A stretch of DNA of 38,421 nucleotides from Candidatus Arcticimaribacter sp. (GTDB lineage: Bacteria > Bacteroidota > Bacteroidia > Flavobacteriales > Flavobacteriaceae): the NCBI GenBank assembly GCA_011526265.1, contig WTJN01000185.1, positions 1 through 38,421 on the forward strand, read 5' to 3'. The number at the start of each line of letters is the position of its first letter. The first letter of the stretch is position 1. Made by a program: the position numbers and the translations under genes. Shown piece by piece: positions 1 through 9,276 of this stretch. Below the pieces are notes generated by a model. The model did not search any database, had not been told where the DNA came from, and saw only the letters and a program-made list of their open reading frames with translations.

Positions 1-479
1 AACAACTGTTGCTTCCCGCCTTTTCGTTGAATGGGGTCGTAGACCTCGGGAAAAATAAATGAACAATAGGCTTTCCCTTTAGGATCGATATACAGCACAG
101 CGGAGACGGCATGCAGCCCTTTGGATTCGCACCACTGCCCTCTTTTCTTAAAGCGGATGGCGCTGCCCAGCCACCGATAGAGCATTTCTTCATTGATGTT
201 TTTTTCGCCATAGGTCACCGCACTGGTGGACCAGTCCAAAAAAACTGCCTTGGCTTCGGTGATGAAACCAATGAACGCGGTGATATCGGCCTCCCCCTCA
301 AGAACAAAGAATGCCGTGGCTTTGGGATTGAGCGCAAGCAGGAGCCGCTTTTGTTGATGATTCGCGTTTTCAACCACCAAGCGGTGTGGAATCACGCTAA
401 CGGTAAAGACAATCTCTTCGGGCGTTTGTGCCATGGCCGGTAAGGCAAAAAGAAAAGGAAGGAAGAAACGGATATTCAT
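1..479 (-). CDS. Hypothetical secreted protein, truncated by the window edge
   Basis: Manual reverse-strand translation from ATG at 479 gives MNIRFFLPFLFALPAMAQTPEEIVFTVSVIPHRLVVENANHQQKRLLLALNPKATAFFVLEGEADITAFIGF..., open to position 1. N-terminal signal peptide. Absent from the ORF track because it is incomplete. Confidence 0.8.
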   Translation of the reverse strand, partial: MNIRFFLPFLFALPAMAQTPEEIVFTVSVIPHRLVVENANHQQKRLLLALNPKATAFFVLEGEADITAFIGFITEAKAVFLDWSTSAVTYGEKNINEEMLYRWLGSAIRFKKRGQWCESKGLHAVSAVLYIDPKGKAYCSFIFPEVYDPIQRKGGKQQL

Positions 480-562
480 CGGTAAAGGTTTGGTGCATCT
501 CGAAATTAAACAAAAAACGGAAACTCTACACGGTTTCTCTCCAGTTATCCATTTATCTACCC

Positions 563-570
563 TACCTTTG
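563..570 (+). promoter_or_regulatory. Bacteroidetes -7 promoter motif TACCTTTG, 5 nt before the helicase ATG
   Basis: Match to the TAnnTTTG consensus of the Bacteroidetes housekeeping sigma factor. Confidence 0.6.
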
Positions 571-575
571 CCCCA

Positions 576-2339
576 ATGAACACATTTGACGCACTCGGTC
601 TAAGCGACGTTCTGTTGCAATCGATCAACGACATGGGCTTTGAGACCCCCTCCGAAGTACAAGCCAAAGCCATTCCCCTCCTTTTGGATCAAGAAACCGA
701 CCTGGTCGCCTTGGCACAAACAGGCACAGGAAAAACAGCCGCCTTTGGTTTTCCCATGCTACAAAAAATCGATGTGGATAGCCGCATTACGCAAGGGCTC
801 ATCCTCTCCCCTACACGTGAATTGTGTTTACAAATTACTCAAGAATTAAAAAATTACGCCAAGTACATTAAGGGCCTCAATGTGGTCGCTATTTATGGCG
901 GGGCGAGCATCAACGATCAGGCCAAAAACGTAAAGCGGGGCGCACAAATTTTGGTCGCCACCCCCGGGCGCATGCAAGACATGCTTCGCCGCGGGATGAT
1001 CAATCTTTCGCAGGTGGAATACTGTGTTTTGGACGAAGCCGACGAAATGCGCAACATGGGGTTCTATGAAGACATTACGTCCATTTTGGCCAATACCCCC
1101 AACGATAAAAGCACTTGGCTGTTCTCGGCCACCATGCCCAAGGAAGTGGCCGTCATTGCCCGAGAATTCATGTATCAGCCACAAGAAATTACGGTAGGGC
1201 ACAAAAATGCGGGCACCAAAAATGTTTCGCACGAATACTACCAAGTTTCGGGACGCGATCGCTATCCCGCCTTGAAACGCTTGGCCGATGCCCACCCCGA
1301 TATCTTCTCAGTGGTTTTTTGCCGCACCAAACGCGACACCCAGCGGGTGGCCGAAAAATTGATTGAAGACGGGTACAACGCCGGAGCACTCCACGGCGAC
1401 CTGAGTCAAAATCAACGCGACATGGTCATGAAAGCCTTCCGCAACAAACAAATACAAATGCTGGTCGCAACCGATGTGGCTGCACGAGGGATTGATGTAG
1501 ACAACGTGACCCACGTAATCAACTACCAACTTCCCGATGAGATTGAGACTTATACCCACCGCTCTGGCCGAACCGGTCGTGCTGGGAACAAGGGCGTATC
1601 GATGATCATTGTCACACAAAGTGAGTCACGAAAAATCAAAACGATCGAAAAGATCATTCAAGCCAAAATCACGCCCAAAAAAATCCCAACGGGCATGGAC
1701 ATTTGTGCGACACAACTTTTTCATTTGGCCAACAAGATTCACCAAACGGAAGTCAACAATGATATCGATGCCTATCTCCCTAAGGTGAACGAAGTCCTGG
1801 CCGACCTGAGTAAGGAAGAACTCATTCAACGCATGGTGTCGGTCGAGTTTGCGCGGTTTCACAACTATTACAAAAACGCCAAAGACCTCAACAGCAACGC
1901 CAGTTCTGCAGAGAGTAGTAGCGGAAAAACCAAACCCAATAAAAAAGACAGTACCCGTTTCTTTATCAACATCGGTGCGCGAGACGATTACAATTGGATG
2001 ACGCTCAAAGACTTTCTAAAAGCCACGCTGGAGCTGGATCAAGAGGAGGTATTCCACGTGGATGTCATGGACGGGTTTTCGTTTTTCAACACCCCCAATG
2101 CCCATCGCGAAAAAGTGATCTCTACTTTCGATTTCTTTGAATTGGACGGTCGCCCCATCAATGTAGAAATCTCGGAAAAAAGAGAAAAAAGCAAAGGAGG
2201 GAAAAAGAAAAAAGGACGCCCACACCGCAAATTTGATCAAAGCGATAATGGTTTTTTTAACGATAAAAAGAAAGGAAAGAAACGCAAAGCGGGCAAAGGA
2301 GACAAACCCTCCGGTTTTGGACGACGCAAAAGACGTTAA
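576..2339 (+). CDS. deaD: DEAD/DEAH box ATP-dependent RNA helicase with DbpA-like C-terminal domain and basic tail
   Basis: 587 aa ORF. Helicase motifs AQTGTGKT, PTRELCLQ, TPGR, DEAD, SAT, and HRSGRTGRAG; Lys/Arg-rich C-terminus. Confidence 0.95.
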   Translation: MNTFDALGLSDVLLQSINDMGFETPSEVQAKAIPLLLDQETDLVALAQTGTGKTAAFGFPMLQKIDVDSRITQGLILSPTRELCLQITQELKNYAKYIKGLNVVAIYGGASINDQAKNVKRGAQILVATPGRMQDMLRRGMINLSQVEYCVLDEADEMRNMGFYEDITSILANTPNDKSTWLFSATMPKEVAVIAREFMYQPQEITVGHKNAGTKNVSHEYYQVSGRDRYPALKRLADAHPDIFSVVFCRTKRDTQRVAEKLIEDGYNAGALHGDLSQNQRDMVMKAFRNKQIQMLVATDVAARGIDVDNVTHVINYQLPDEIETYTHRSGRTGRAGNKGVSMIIVTQSESRKIKTIEKIIQAKITPKKIPTGMDICATQLFHLANKIHQTEVNNDIDAYLPKVNEVLADLSKEELIQRMVSVEFARFHNYYKNAKDLNSNASSAESSSGKTKPNKKDSTRFFINIGARDDYNWMTLKDFLKATLELDQEEVFHVDVMDGFSFFNTPNAHREKVISTFDFFELDGRPINVEISEKREKSKGGKKKKGRPHRKFDQSDNGFFNDKKKGKKRKAGKGDKPSGFGRRKRR

Positions 2340-2370
2340 CCCATTTTTAACGCACTTAAAGGGTTTTTTC
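2338..2370 (+). terminator. Probable terminator of the helicase gene
   Basis: Bulged stem AACCC/TTTAA with TTAAA/GGGTT followed by a T run; overlaps the stop codon. Confidence 0.45.
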
Positions 2371-2374
2371 TTGT

Positions 2375-2382
2375 TATTTTTG
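2375..2382 (+). promoter_or_regulatory. Bacteroidetes -7 promoter motif TATTTTTG, 5 nt before the next ATG
   Basis: TAnnTTTG match immediately upstream of ATG at 2388. Confidence 0.55.
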
Positions 2383-2387
2383 TTGCA

Positions 2388-3149
2388 ATGAAATACACCA
2401 TTGGTCTTTTCTTTATTTTTTTGCTCGCCACTCAAGTTCATGGGCAAAGCAGTGTTTTGCTCAAAGGAAAAGTACAAAACGACAACACAGAAGCCTTCAT
2501 GCCCAGTGTGCATGTTTTGAATCTCAATTCGGTTGAAGGGGTGATCACCAACGATAAAGGGCAGTTTGAAATTGCTGCTCAGGTGAATGACACTCTCTAT
2601 TTTTCTTATCTGGGTTTCAAACCCCTCAAGGTGGCTGTGAGCAATGACATGATCAAGTTTGGCCCCCCTGTTTTTCGGTTGACCTCCCTTTCATTTGCCT
2701 TGGAAGAAGTGATTGTTCGGCCCTATGAACTAACAGGCTATTTGGATATTGATGTGCGAAAAGTACCGCTCAATCCTGCAGGGAGGTACAGCATACCTGG
2801 ATTGCCACAGTCGGGCTATGAAGCGGGAAACCGCAACCGTTCCTCTATTTCAAAAGCGATTGGTGCCCTGTTCAATCCTGCGGATTTTCTCTACAATCTC
2901 TTTGGCAAAAACCCCAAACAGATGCGTAAGCTTAAAAAGATGCGCGAGGACGATGCGATTAGAAATTTGTTGAGCACCAAGTTTGATCGTGAAGTGCTGG
3001 TTCAATTGTTGGGCATAGAGCGCGACAATCTCAATGAGATTGTACGGAATTGCAATTACTCCAATGCGTTTATCAAAGAGGCCAACGACCTTCAAATTCT
3101 GGAGGCCATCAGTGGCTGCTATGAAGAGTACAAGGTGTTGCAACTCTAA
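2388..3149 (+). CDS. Carboxypeptidase-like regulatory domain (CarboxypepD_reg-like) secreted protein
   Basis: 253 aa. Signal peptide MKYTIGLFFIFLLATQVHGQ followed by LKGKVQNDNTEAFMPSVHVLNLNSVEGVITNDKGQFEI...DTLYFSYLGFK, typical of this beta-sandwich domain. Confidence 0.8.
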   Translation: MKYTIGLFFIFLLATQVHGQSSVLLKGKVQNDNTEAFMPSVHVLNLNSVEGVITNDKGQFEIAAQVNDTLYFSYLGFKPLKVAVSNDMIKFGPPVFRLTSLSFALEEVIVRPYELTGYLDIDVRKVPLNPAGRYSIPGLPQSGYEAGNRNRSSISKAIGALFNPADFLYNLFGKNPKQMRKLKKMREDDAIRNLLSTKFDREVLVQLLGIERDNLNEIVRNCNYSNAFIKEANDLQILEAISGCYEEYKVLQL

Positions 3150-3153
3150 GCCC

Positions 3154-3684
3154 ATGGATCATCGACTCGAAGAAAAACTGATGCAGTCTTTTTCGCATGT
3201 GGCCGATAGGGAGAAAGCAGCGAAGTACATAGAACATCATCCACATTTTTTCGATGAACTCTTAGCTTTGGCTTGTTCCCCAGACCAAGAACGCCAACAT
3301 ATTATGGCGGCTTGGGTGTTGGAAAAGTACATTCTTCCCCGGCTCGAATTACTCTATCCCCTTCTCGATGTATTTATCGAAGGTGCAACTGTTCAGCAAC
3401 ACGAGAGTAAACGCCGACCCATGATGAAAATACTGTATCATTACTGCCAAAACAAAACTTTCCGCAACGCATTAAGTACACAACAAAAAGACGCCATTGC
3501 TACGGCATGCTTTGGCACCCTGTTGGAGGCCAAAAAAGTGGCCGCCATTGCTTTTGCCATGAAAACGCTTCATTTTTTTAGAAGCCATGATCGCTGGATC
3601 GATGAGGAACTCAATGCCTATGTCGAACGGCATTTACCCAACAGCAGTGCAGGTTTTCGGTCGGTTGTGCGTCAAATTTCATGA
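3154..3684 (+). CDS. Conserved hypothetical alpha-helical protein immediately upstream of purB
   Basis: ORF is open from 3034, but ATG at 3154 (MDHRLEEKLMQSFSHVADREKAAKYIEHHP...) starts just after the preceding stop at 3149. No recognised domain; helix-rich. Confidence 0.75.
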   Translation: MDHRLEEKLMQSFSHVADREKAAKYIEHHPHFFDELLALACSPDQERQHIMAAWVLEKYILPRLELLYPLLDVFIEGATVQQHESKRRPMMKILYHYCQNKTFRNALSTQQKDAIATACFGTLLEAKKVAAIAFAMKTLHFFRSHDRWIDEELNAYVERHLPNSSAGFRSVVRQIS

Positions 3685-3713
3685 AAATATTACCGGCAAT
3701 GAATTCGTTGGGT

Positions 3714-3721
3714 TATCTTTG
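3714..3721 (+). promoter_or_regulatory. Bacteroidetes -7 promoter motif TATCTTTG upstream of purB
   Basis: TAnnTTTG match 17 nt before ATG at 3739. Confidence 0.55.
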
Positions 3722-3738
3722 CCTTTTAAATTTCTTTG

Positions 3739-5082
3739 ATGAAGTTAACAGCCTTAAATGCCATTTCGCCCATCGACGGTCGATACCGATCCAAAACAAA
3801 ACACCTTGCCAAATATTTTTCGGAAGAAGCACTGATTCACTTTCGCGTTCGTGTAGAAATCGAATATTTTATTGCCTTGTGCGAGTGGCCGCTTCCCCAG
3901 TTGGAAAGTTTCAACACCTCGTTGTTTGAAGATCTTCGTGATATCTACAAGCACTTCACGGAAAACGACGCGAAGGAAATCAAGGAAATTGAAAAAACCA
4001 CCAATCACGATGTTAAAGCCGTTGAGTATTTCATCAAAAAAGAATTCGACCGTCTAGAGCTGCAGGAATACAAAGAGTTTATTCATTTTGGATTAACCTC
4101 TCAGGACATTAACAACACGGCCATCCCTTTGTCCATCAAAGAGGCATTGGAAAGTGTGTTTCTTCCGCAATTGGAAGAAGTCATCGATCAATTGACCCAT
4201 CAAGCGGAGGAATACAAAGCTGTTCCCATGCTAGCCAGAACACACGGACAACCGGCCTCTCCTACCCGTTTGGGGAAAGAGTTTGGTGTTTTTGTCGAAC
4301 GATTACAGCAGCAGAAGAAAGCATTGTTGGCCGTTCCGCATGCCGCAAAATTTGGTGGCGCTACTGGAAATTTCAATGCGCATCAAGTGGCCTATCCCAA
4401 AACGGATTGGCAGTCTTTTGGGCGTCGTTTTGTAGAAGAAAAATTGGGACTCCATCATTCTTTTCCTACCACACAAATTGAACACTACGATCATTTTGCA
4501 GCCACCTGCGATGCAATCAAGCGAATCAATACCATACTGATCGATCTTAATCGCGACCTCTGGACGTACATTTCGATGGACTATTTCAAGCAAAAAATTA
4601 AAGAAGGAGAAGTAGGATCATCGGCCATGCCGCATAAAGTCAATCCCATCGATTTTGAAAATTCGGAAGGGAATTTGGGGATCGCCAATGCTTTGTTGAG
4701 TTATTTGTCGGAAAAACTCCCGGTATCGCGTCTACAACGCGATTTGACCGATAGTACGGTACTGCGCAACATCGGTACCCCAATAGGTCACAGCATTATT
4801 GGCTATTCCGCCACGCTGAAGGGACTCAACAAACTGTTGTTGAATGAACAGAAAATAAACAATGATCTGGAGAACAATTGGGCGGTAGTCGCGGAAGCCA
4901 TTCAGACCATACTGCGTCGCGAAGGATATCCCAACCCGTACGAAGCGTTAAAAGAACTCACACGCACCAATGCACAAATCAATCAAGAGGTGATCCACCA
5001 ATTCATCGATGGTTTGGCCATTGACACAAAAATCAAATCGGAATTAAAAACCATCAGTCCGTTTAACTACACTGGGATTTAA
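3739..5082 (+). CDS. purB: Adenylosuccinate lyase
   Basis: MKLTALNAISPIDGRYRSKTKHLAKYFSEEALIHFRVRVEIEYFIAL..., signature loop GSSAMPHKVNPIDFENSEGN. Confidence 0.96.
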   Translation: MKLTALNAISPIDGRYRSKTKHLAKYFSEEALIHFRVRVEIEYFIALCEWPLPQLESFNTSLFEDLRDIYKHFTENDAKEIKEIEKTTNHDVKAVEYFIKKEFDRLELQEYKEFIHFGLTSQDINNTAIPLSIKEALESVFLPQLEEVIDQLTHQAEEYKAVPMLARTHGQPASPTRLGKEFGVFVERLQQQKKALLAVPHAAKFGGATGNFNAHQVAYPKTDWQSFGRRFVEEKLGLHHSFPTTQIEHYDHFAATCDAIKRINTILIDLNRDLWTYISMDYFKQKIKEGEVGSSAMPHKVNPIDFENSEGNLGIANALLSYLSEKLPVSRLQRDLTDSTVLRNIGTPIGHSIIGYSATLKGLNKLLLNEQKINNDLENNWAVVAEAIQTILRREGYPNPYEALKELTRTNAQINQEVIHQFIDGLAIDTKIKSELKTISPFNYTGI

Positions 5083-5639
5083 CGATCGAGAATATCGAGA
5101 TATTCCCCACCAGGAATATTGACGATGCTCGTTAATGCGCTGATTTGATCGAGGGCTAAATCGCCTTTGATTTCCAACAAAATATAATCGAGATCGGCAG
5201 GACTATTGAGGTTGATTTCTGGATTCTTGGCCACAAACTCATCAAGGCCTTCGACCCACATGACCAAGCGTTTGACCTTATCTTGCTGGGGGGAGAAAAC
5301 AGCACCAAACTTGACCCGGACACCATCTTTCTTTACATTAAAAAGTGAAGTCAGGTCAGTTTGTTCGATTTCTGTGGCCAACCACTGTGCCATGTCTTTA
5401 GCAATGGTGGCGTCCTTGGTGGTCATCACACGAAACGTCTGTAAACTCTTAATCATCAGCAGCAGGGACTCGGTTTCAGGATCGTTCGTATTCACTTTGA
5501 ATTTACTGAGCATATTGAACATAGAGGGTGGAATGGTGATATGGGTGACGGCAGCATGGTTGCCGTGTTTTTGAAAAACATCGAATTCTTGAAGCGGCGA
5601 TATGGCAAGGATGAAAAAAAGAAAGACAGATAATTTCAC
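5079..5639 (-). CDS. DUF4252-like secreted protein
   Basis: ORF reported to 5690; GTG at 5639 gives the better signal peptide (VKLSVFLFFILAISPLQ). Body HITIPPSMFNMLSKFKVNT...LLLMIKSLQTFRVMTT...LFNVKKDGVRVKFGAVFSPQQDKVKRLVMWVEG resembles DUF4252. Confidence 0.75.
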   Translation of the reverse strand: MKLSVFLFFILAISPLQEFDVFQKHGNHAAVTHITIPPSMFNMLSKFKVNTNDPETESLLLMIKSLQTFRVMTTKDATIAKDMAQWLATEIEQTDLTSLFNVKKDGVRVKFGAVFSPQQDKVKRLVMWVEGLDEFVAKNPEINLNSPADLDYILLEIKGDLALDQISALTSIVNIPGGEYLDILDR

Positions 5640-5744
5640 TTTGGACTGATTTTTGGGATTAAAAATATCAACATAACCCTCAAAAGTCAAGAGGAATTGA
5701 AATATGTTGATTAATTTGCAAATCGATTTAATACCATATATATT

Positions 5745-7352
5745 ATGAAAAAGATGTTCGCTCTTGCGTTCGCGAGTTTAATGATTGTGTCTTGTGGAAA
5801 AAAAGACATTGATGATGATGAAACAAACATAGATACTGTTGATCCTGTTGGGGAGGTCACAGACGATACCGATACATCACCCACGCGTGTAACATCGGTT
5901 ACCTTAATCAACGACTACATTTGGGAAGGGCTCAATCAATATTATTATTGGCAAGATCAAGTGCCCAGTCTCTCCGACGACCAAACTACTGATGTGACCA
6001 GCTACCTTGGGTTATTGAATTCAGAGGATACCCCAGAAGACTTTTTCTATAGCCTCAACCACGAAGACGATCGTTTCAGTTGGATCCAAGACGACTACGA
6101 GGAGTTGGAGAACCAGCTTGATGGGATTTCCGCCAATAATGGAATGAACTTCATCATTTATCGTCGCAACAGTGAAAACGATAATTTAATTGGTGTGGTC
6201 ACTTATGTTCTTCCTGATTCAAACGCTGCAACACAAGGCGTGCAACGAGGAGATTTGTTTACCTCCGTGAACGGTGAAAATTTAACCATTGCTAACTACC
6301 GCGGACTACTCTATGGTGAAGCAATGACCTACACCATCGACTTGGTGAATTACGATCCCGTGAGTGATTCTTCCTCTCCACGCAATATCAGCATTACCCT
6401 AACCAAAGAAGAAAACTTCCAAGAAAACCCTGTCCACAAAGAAAGGGTTTTTGATGTCAACAACCGTCGTGTTGGGTATTTGATGTACAACAAATTTGTG
6501 GGTGAAGTAGACAACAACGATGACGGCAATGTGGATGAAGACTTCAACCAGACCCTCATCGATATTTTTTCAGGTTTCCAAAATCTAAATATCCAAGACC
6601 TTGTTTTGGACCTTCGTTACAATGGAGGGGGGTCGGTTCGCACTTGTACCTATTTGGCCAGTATGATTACGGGACAGTTCACGGGTGAAATTTTTGCGCA
6701 ACAACGCTGGAACACAAAATTGATGAACTACATCAATGCCGTGAATTCGGACAGTGATAGTAGCAATGACTTTAATATTGATAACCGATTCGTATCCTCA
6801 GCCACAAACAACCGCACACTCCCCGGGTTGAATCTCAATCGAATTTATGTCATTACTTCCAACAGAAGCGCTTCGGCCAGTGAGCTGTTGATCAATGGAT
6901 TGGCGTCACACATCAACGTTATCCAAGTAGGGACAACAACTTATGGAAAAAATGTGGGGTCTATTACGCTCTACGATTATGTAGACAACCAAGCGCCTTT
7001 TGACAGCATCAACCAAGACCATACTTACGCCATGCAACCCATTGTCTTGAAGATTGCCAACAGCGCGGGATATGCCGACTATGCCAATGGAATCCCTCCA
7101 GCAGACGCTGCAACGACCATGCCCAATTTGACCTATATCGAAGCTCGCGAATCCATTGCCAACTACGGCATACTTGGTGATCCTTACGAGCCTCTATTGG
7201 CAACTGCGCTAAACCATATTACCGGAAATAGTGATCGCCCCAGTGAGCTTCTTCCCATGTTGGATGAAGCCAAACTACCGGCAAAAATCACTGACCAGTA
7301 CCGTTTGAACATCGATGATTTCCCAAAAATTCCTTTGAAGAAATTGCGCTAA
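5745..7352 (+). CDS. S41 family C-terminal processing peptidase, lipoprotein with PDZ domain
   Basis: 535 aa. Lipobox MIVSC, acidic post-Cys segment CGKKDIDDDE, PDZ-like region, and S41 core (LVLDLRYNGGGS, ITSNRSASASELLINGL). Confidence 0.9.
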   Translation: MKKMFALAFASLMIVSCGKKDIDDDETNIDTVDPVGEVTDDTDTSPTRVTSVTLINDYIWEGLNQYYYWQDQVPSLSDDQTTDVTSYLGLLNSEDTPEDFFYSLNHEDDRFSWIQDDYEELENQLDGISANNGMNFIIYRRNSENDNLIGVVTYVLPDSNAATQGVQRGDLFTSVNGENLTIANYRGLLYGEAMTYTIDLVNYDPVSDSSSPRNISITLTKEENFQENPVHKERVFDVNNRRVGYLMYNKFVGEVDNNDDGNVDEDFNQTLIDIFSGFQNLNIQDLVLDLRYNGGGSVRTCTYLASMITGQFTGEIFAQQRWNTKLMNYINAVNSDSDSSNDFNIDNRFVSSATNNRTLPGLNLNRIYVITSNRSASASELLINGLASHINVIQVGTTTYGKNVGSITLYDYVDNQAPFDSINQDHTYAMQPIVLKIANSAGYADYANGIPPADAATTMPNLTYIEARESIANYGILGDPYEPLLATALNHITGNSDRPSELLPMLDEAKLPAKITDQYRLNIDDFPKIPLKKLR

Positions 7353-9208
7353 AAAACATAATTCAATCCAAGGCGGAAGTTTCTGCCTTGGGTTGAAAAA
7401 CCTAAGAGTTCAACATATTCTTTATCGAAAAGATTGGTCACCCAAACAGAAAGACGAAGTTTTTCTGAGAATTCCTTGGTGTAGTTCAAATCCAAAAGGC
7501 CATAAGCGTCCAAAAGTGTACCCTCCGCATCAGCAGCTTGTCTTTCCCCGCGATAGGCGTAGACCATGCTTAGCTGTTGCTGTTTGTTGAACGAATAGGT
7601 CAGATGTCCATTGAGGGCATGCTTTGGAATACGAATCAAACGCCCTTCATTGAGTTGTGTGAATGTGTAGTTTAGATCCACTGACCATTGCGCTGAGAAA
7701 TCACGCTTGAAGTTGAACTCAACACCGCTTATTTGTGTATTACCAGAAGCATTGGCATAGGCATAGGTGGTTAAATCATAAATGATTTTAGGATCTTCTC
7801 GCCGTTGAAAAAAAACCAAACCAGTCGTTGTAGTGGCATCCTCCCATTGCGCCCCAACTTCCAATGAAGTACTTTGCTCGGGCTGTAAATCGCTATTCCC
7901 GGAGTAAAGATCATATAGCTGATATAAACTGGGGGCTATAAAGGCCGAATTGATGCTCCCCAACAATTTCAGCTTCCCCTTCTTCCCTGCAATCGTATAA
8001 GAGGGATTGACATGGTAGGTCATTTGATCGCCATAGGTCTGATGATTGTTCCAACGTACTCCCGCATTGACATTCATCCCCTCTTCGCTCAAATAAACAA
8101 CATTGGCAAATACATCGTTTTGATGAATCGCGGGTGTTTCCGCATATACTCCCTCCTGATAAAGATAGCCTTGTACTGTGTAGAACCGGTCGTTAATGGG
8201 ATAGGTATGTAACAATTCGACACTTCGATTCGTGGCCCTGTATGCACGGGGAAAACCGTCTCTATAGTCACGCTGGGTCGTCTGCAAGCCCGTACGAGCA
8301 GATAGTTTTCCTTTTCCGTAATCAAAATCGGCATTGAAAGCAAGTTGCTCTAGTATACTTTCCGCTTCAAAGTCGGCATCTTCCAAAGGAAAAGTGTTGT
8401 CATAATCATTATTGATTGTTGCCTTACTGGCCATCAAACGCCATTGGAAACGGTGCTTGTCCTGCCCGATGTGTGCGTTGAAATTATAGCGATCAAAAGG
8501 ATCCGTTTCGGTGCCATTGGTAACGGCGCTCATCCCGGAAGCAGACTGCGAAGAGAAACCAACACTATAGTGCAAACGCTGATGCCTATTGCTCAATCGA
8601 AGGGATGAGGACGAATAGCTAAGCGCATCGGGTGATTGGTTCGCCGACTTTTCTGTACCTGCCTGGGCGTTGAGAACAAGACGAAAACCCTCTTCAGCTT
8701 TTTTCGTCACAATATTGATCACACCCGCCGCCGCTGCACTTCCATAGAGCGTACTGGCACCCCCTTTAAGGATCTCAATCGAGGCAATGTCACTGAGCGA
8801 TAAGAAATTCAAATCAAAGTCATTACCAATCCTTGAAGGATCGCTAATGCGTACTCCATCGACCAAAATCAATACTTGATTGTTGGCACTTCCGCGTACA
8901 GCCGCACGCAAATTTTGCCCTGTAATGGAACGATTCCCTAAAAGAATAAGTCCAGACTTGGTGGTAAGTAGAGCCGCCAAACTACGCCCTTCGAATTGTC
9001 GAATTTCTTCTTCCCCAATAACAATGACCGGTTTTCCAGATTGGGTTCGTTTGATGGGCATGCGCGTATCTAAAAGGACAACTTCATCCAACACATTCTT
9101 GGCATCAACGACCAAAGAGTCGGTGGCTTGATTTGTCGATTGCGCCGTGAGCGTTATTCCGCAAAGTAATAGAACAAGCGATACCGCTTGACTTAAAAAT
9201 AATTTCAT
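7349..9208 (-). CDS. btuB: TonB-dependent outer membrane receptor, BtuB-like (predicted cobalamin uptake)
   Basis: Plug motifs (EEIRQFEGRSLAALLTTKSGLILLGNRSITGQNLRAAVRGSANNQVLILVDGVRI...LKGGASTLYGSAAAAGVINIVTKK) and C-terminal barrel end ...FRLGLNYVF. Start ATG at 9208 preferred to the TTG at 9217. Cobalamin riboswitch upstream. Confidence 0.88.
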   Translation of the reverse strand: MKLFLSQAVSLVLLLCGITLTAQSTNQATDSLVVDAKNVLDEVVLLDTRMPIKRTQSGKPVIVIGEEEIRQFEGRSLAALLTTKSGLILLGNRSITGQNLRAAVRGSANNQVLILVDGVRISDPSRIGNDFDLNFLSLSDIASIEILKGGASTLYGSAAAAGVINIVTKKAEEGFRLVLNAQAGTEKSANQSPDALSYSSSSLRLSNRHQRLHYSVGFSSQSASGMSAVTNGTETDPFDRYNFNAHIGQDKHRFQWRLMASKATINNDYDNTFPLEDADFEAESILEQLAFNADFDYGKGKLSARTGLQTTQRDYRDGFPRAYRATNRSVELLHTYPINDRFYTVQGYLYQEGVYAETPAIHQNDVFANVVYLSEEGMNVNAGVRWNNHQTYGDQMTYHVNPSYTIAGKKGKLKLLGSINSAFIAPSLYQLYDLYSGNSDLQPEQSTSLEVGAQWEDATTTTGLVFFQRREDPKIIYDLTTYAYANASGNTQISGVEFNFKRDFSAQWSVDLNYTFTQLNEGRLIRIPKHALNGHLTYSFNKQQQLSMVYAYRGERQAADAEGTLLDAYGLLDLNYTKEFSEKLRLSVWVTNLFDKEYVELLGFSTQGRNFRLGLNYVF

Positions 9209-9276
9209 AGCAAACAATTACGGGATACAACATGCTTAGCCATTCCCTTCTTTATCCCCGAAGAAAGGCATCACTA

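Noticed and set aside
111-443. 110-aa plus-strand ORF at the window start
   Set aside because: The opposite strand encodes a better supported signal-peptide protein open to the window edge.
846-1295. 149-aa antisense ORF inside the helicase gene
   Set aside because: Codon-shadow ORF opposite a strongly supported coding region; no recognisable domain.
2016-2513. 165-aa reverse ORF across the helicase end and next gene
   Set aside because: Low-complexity F/S-rich translation of the Lys-rich coding segment; spans a promoter and terminator.
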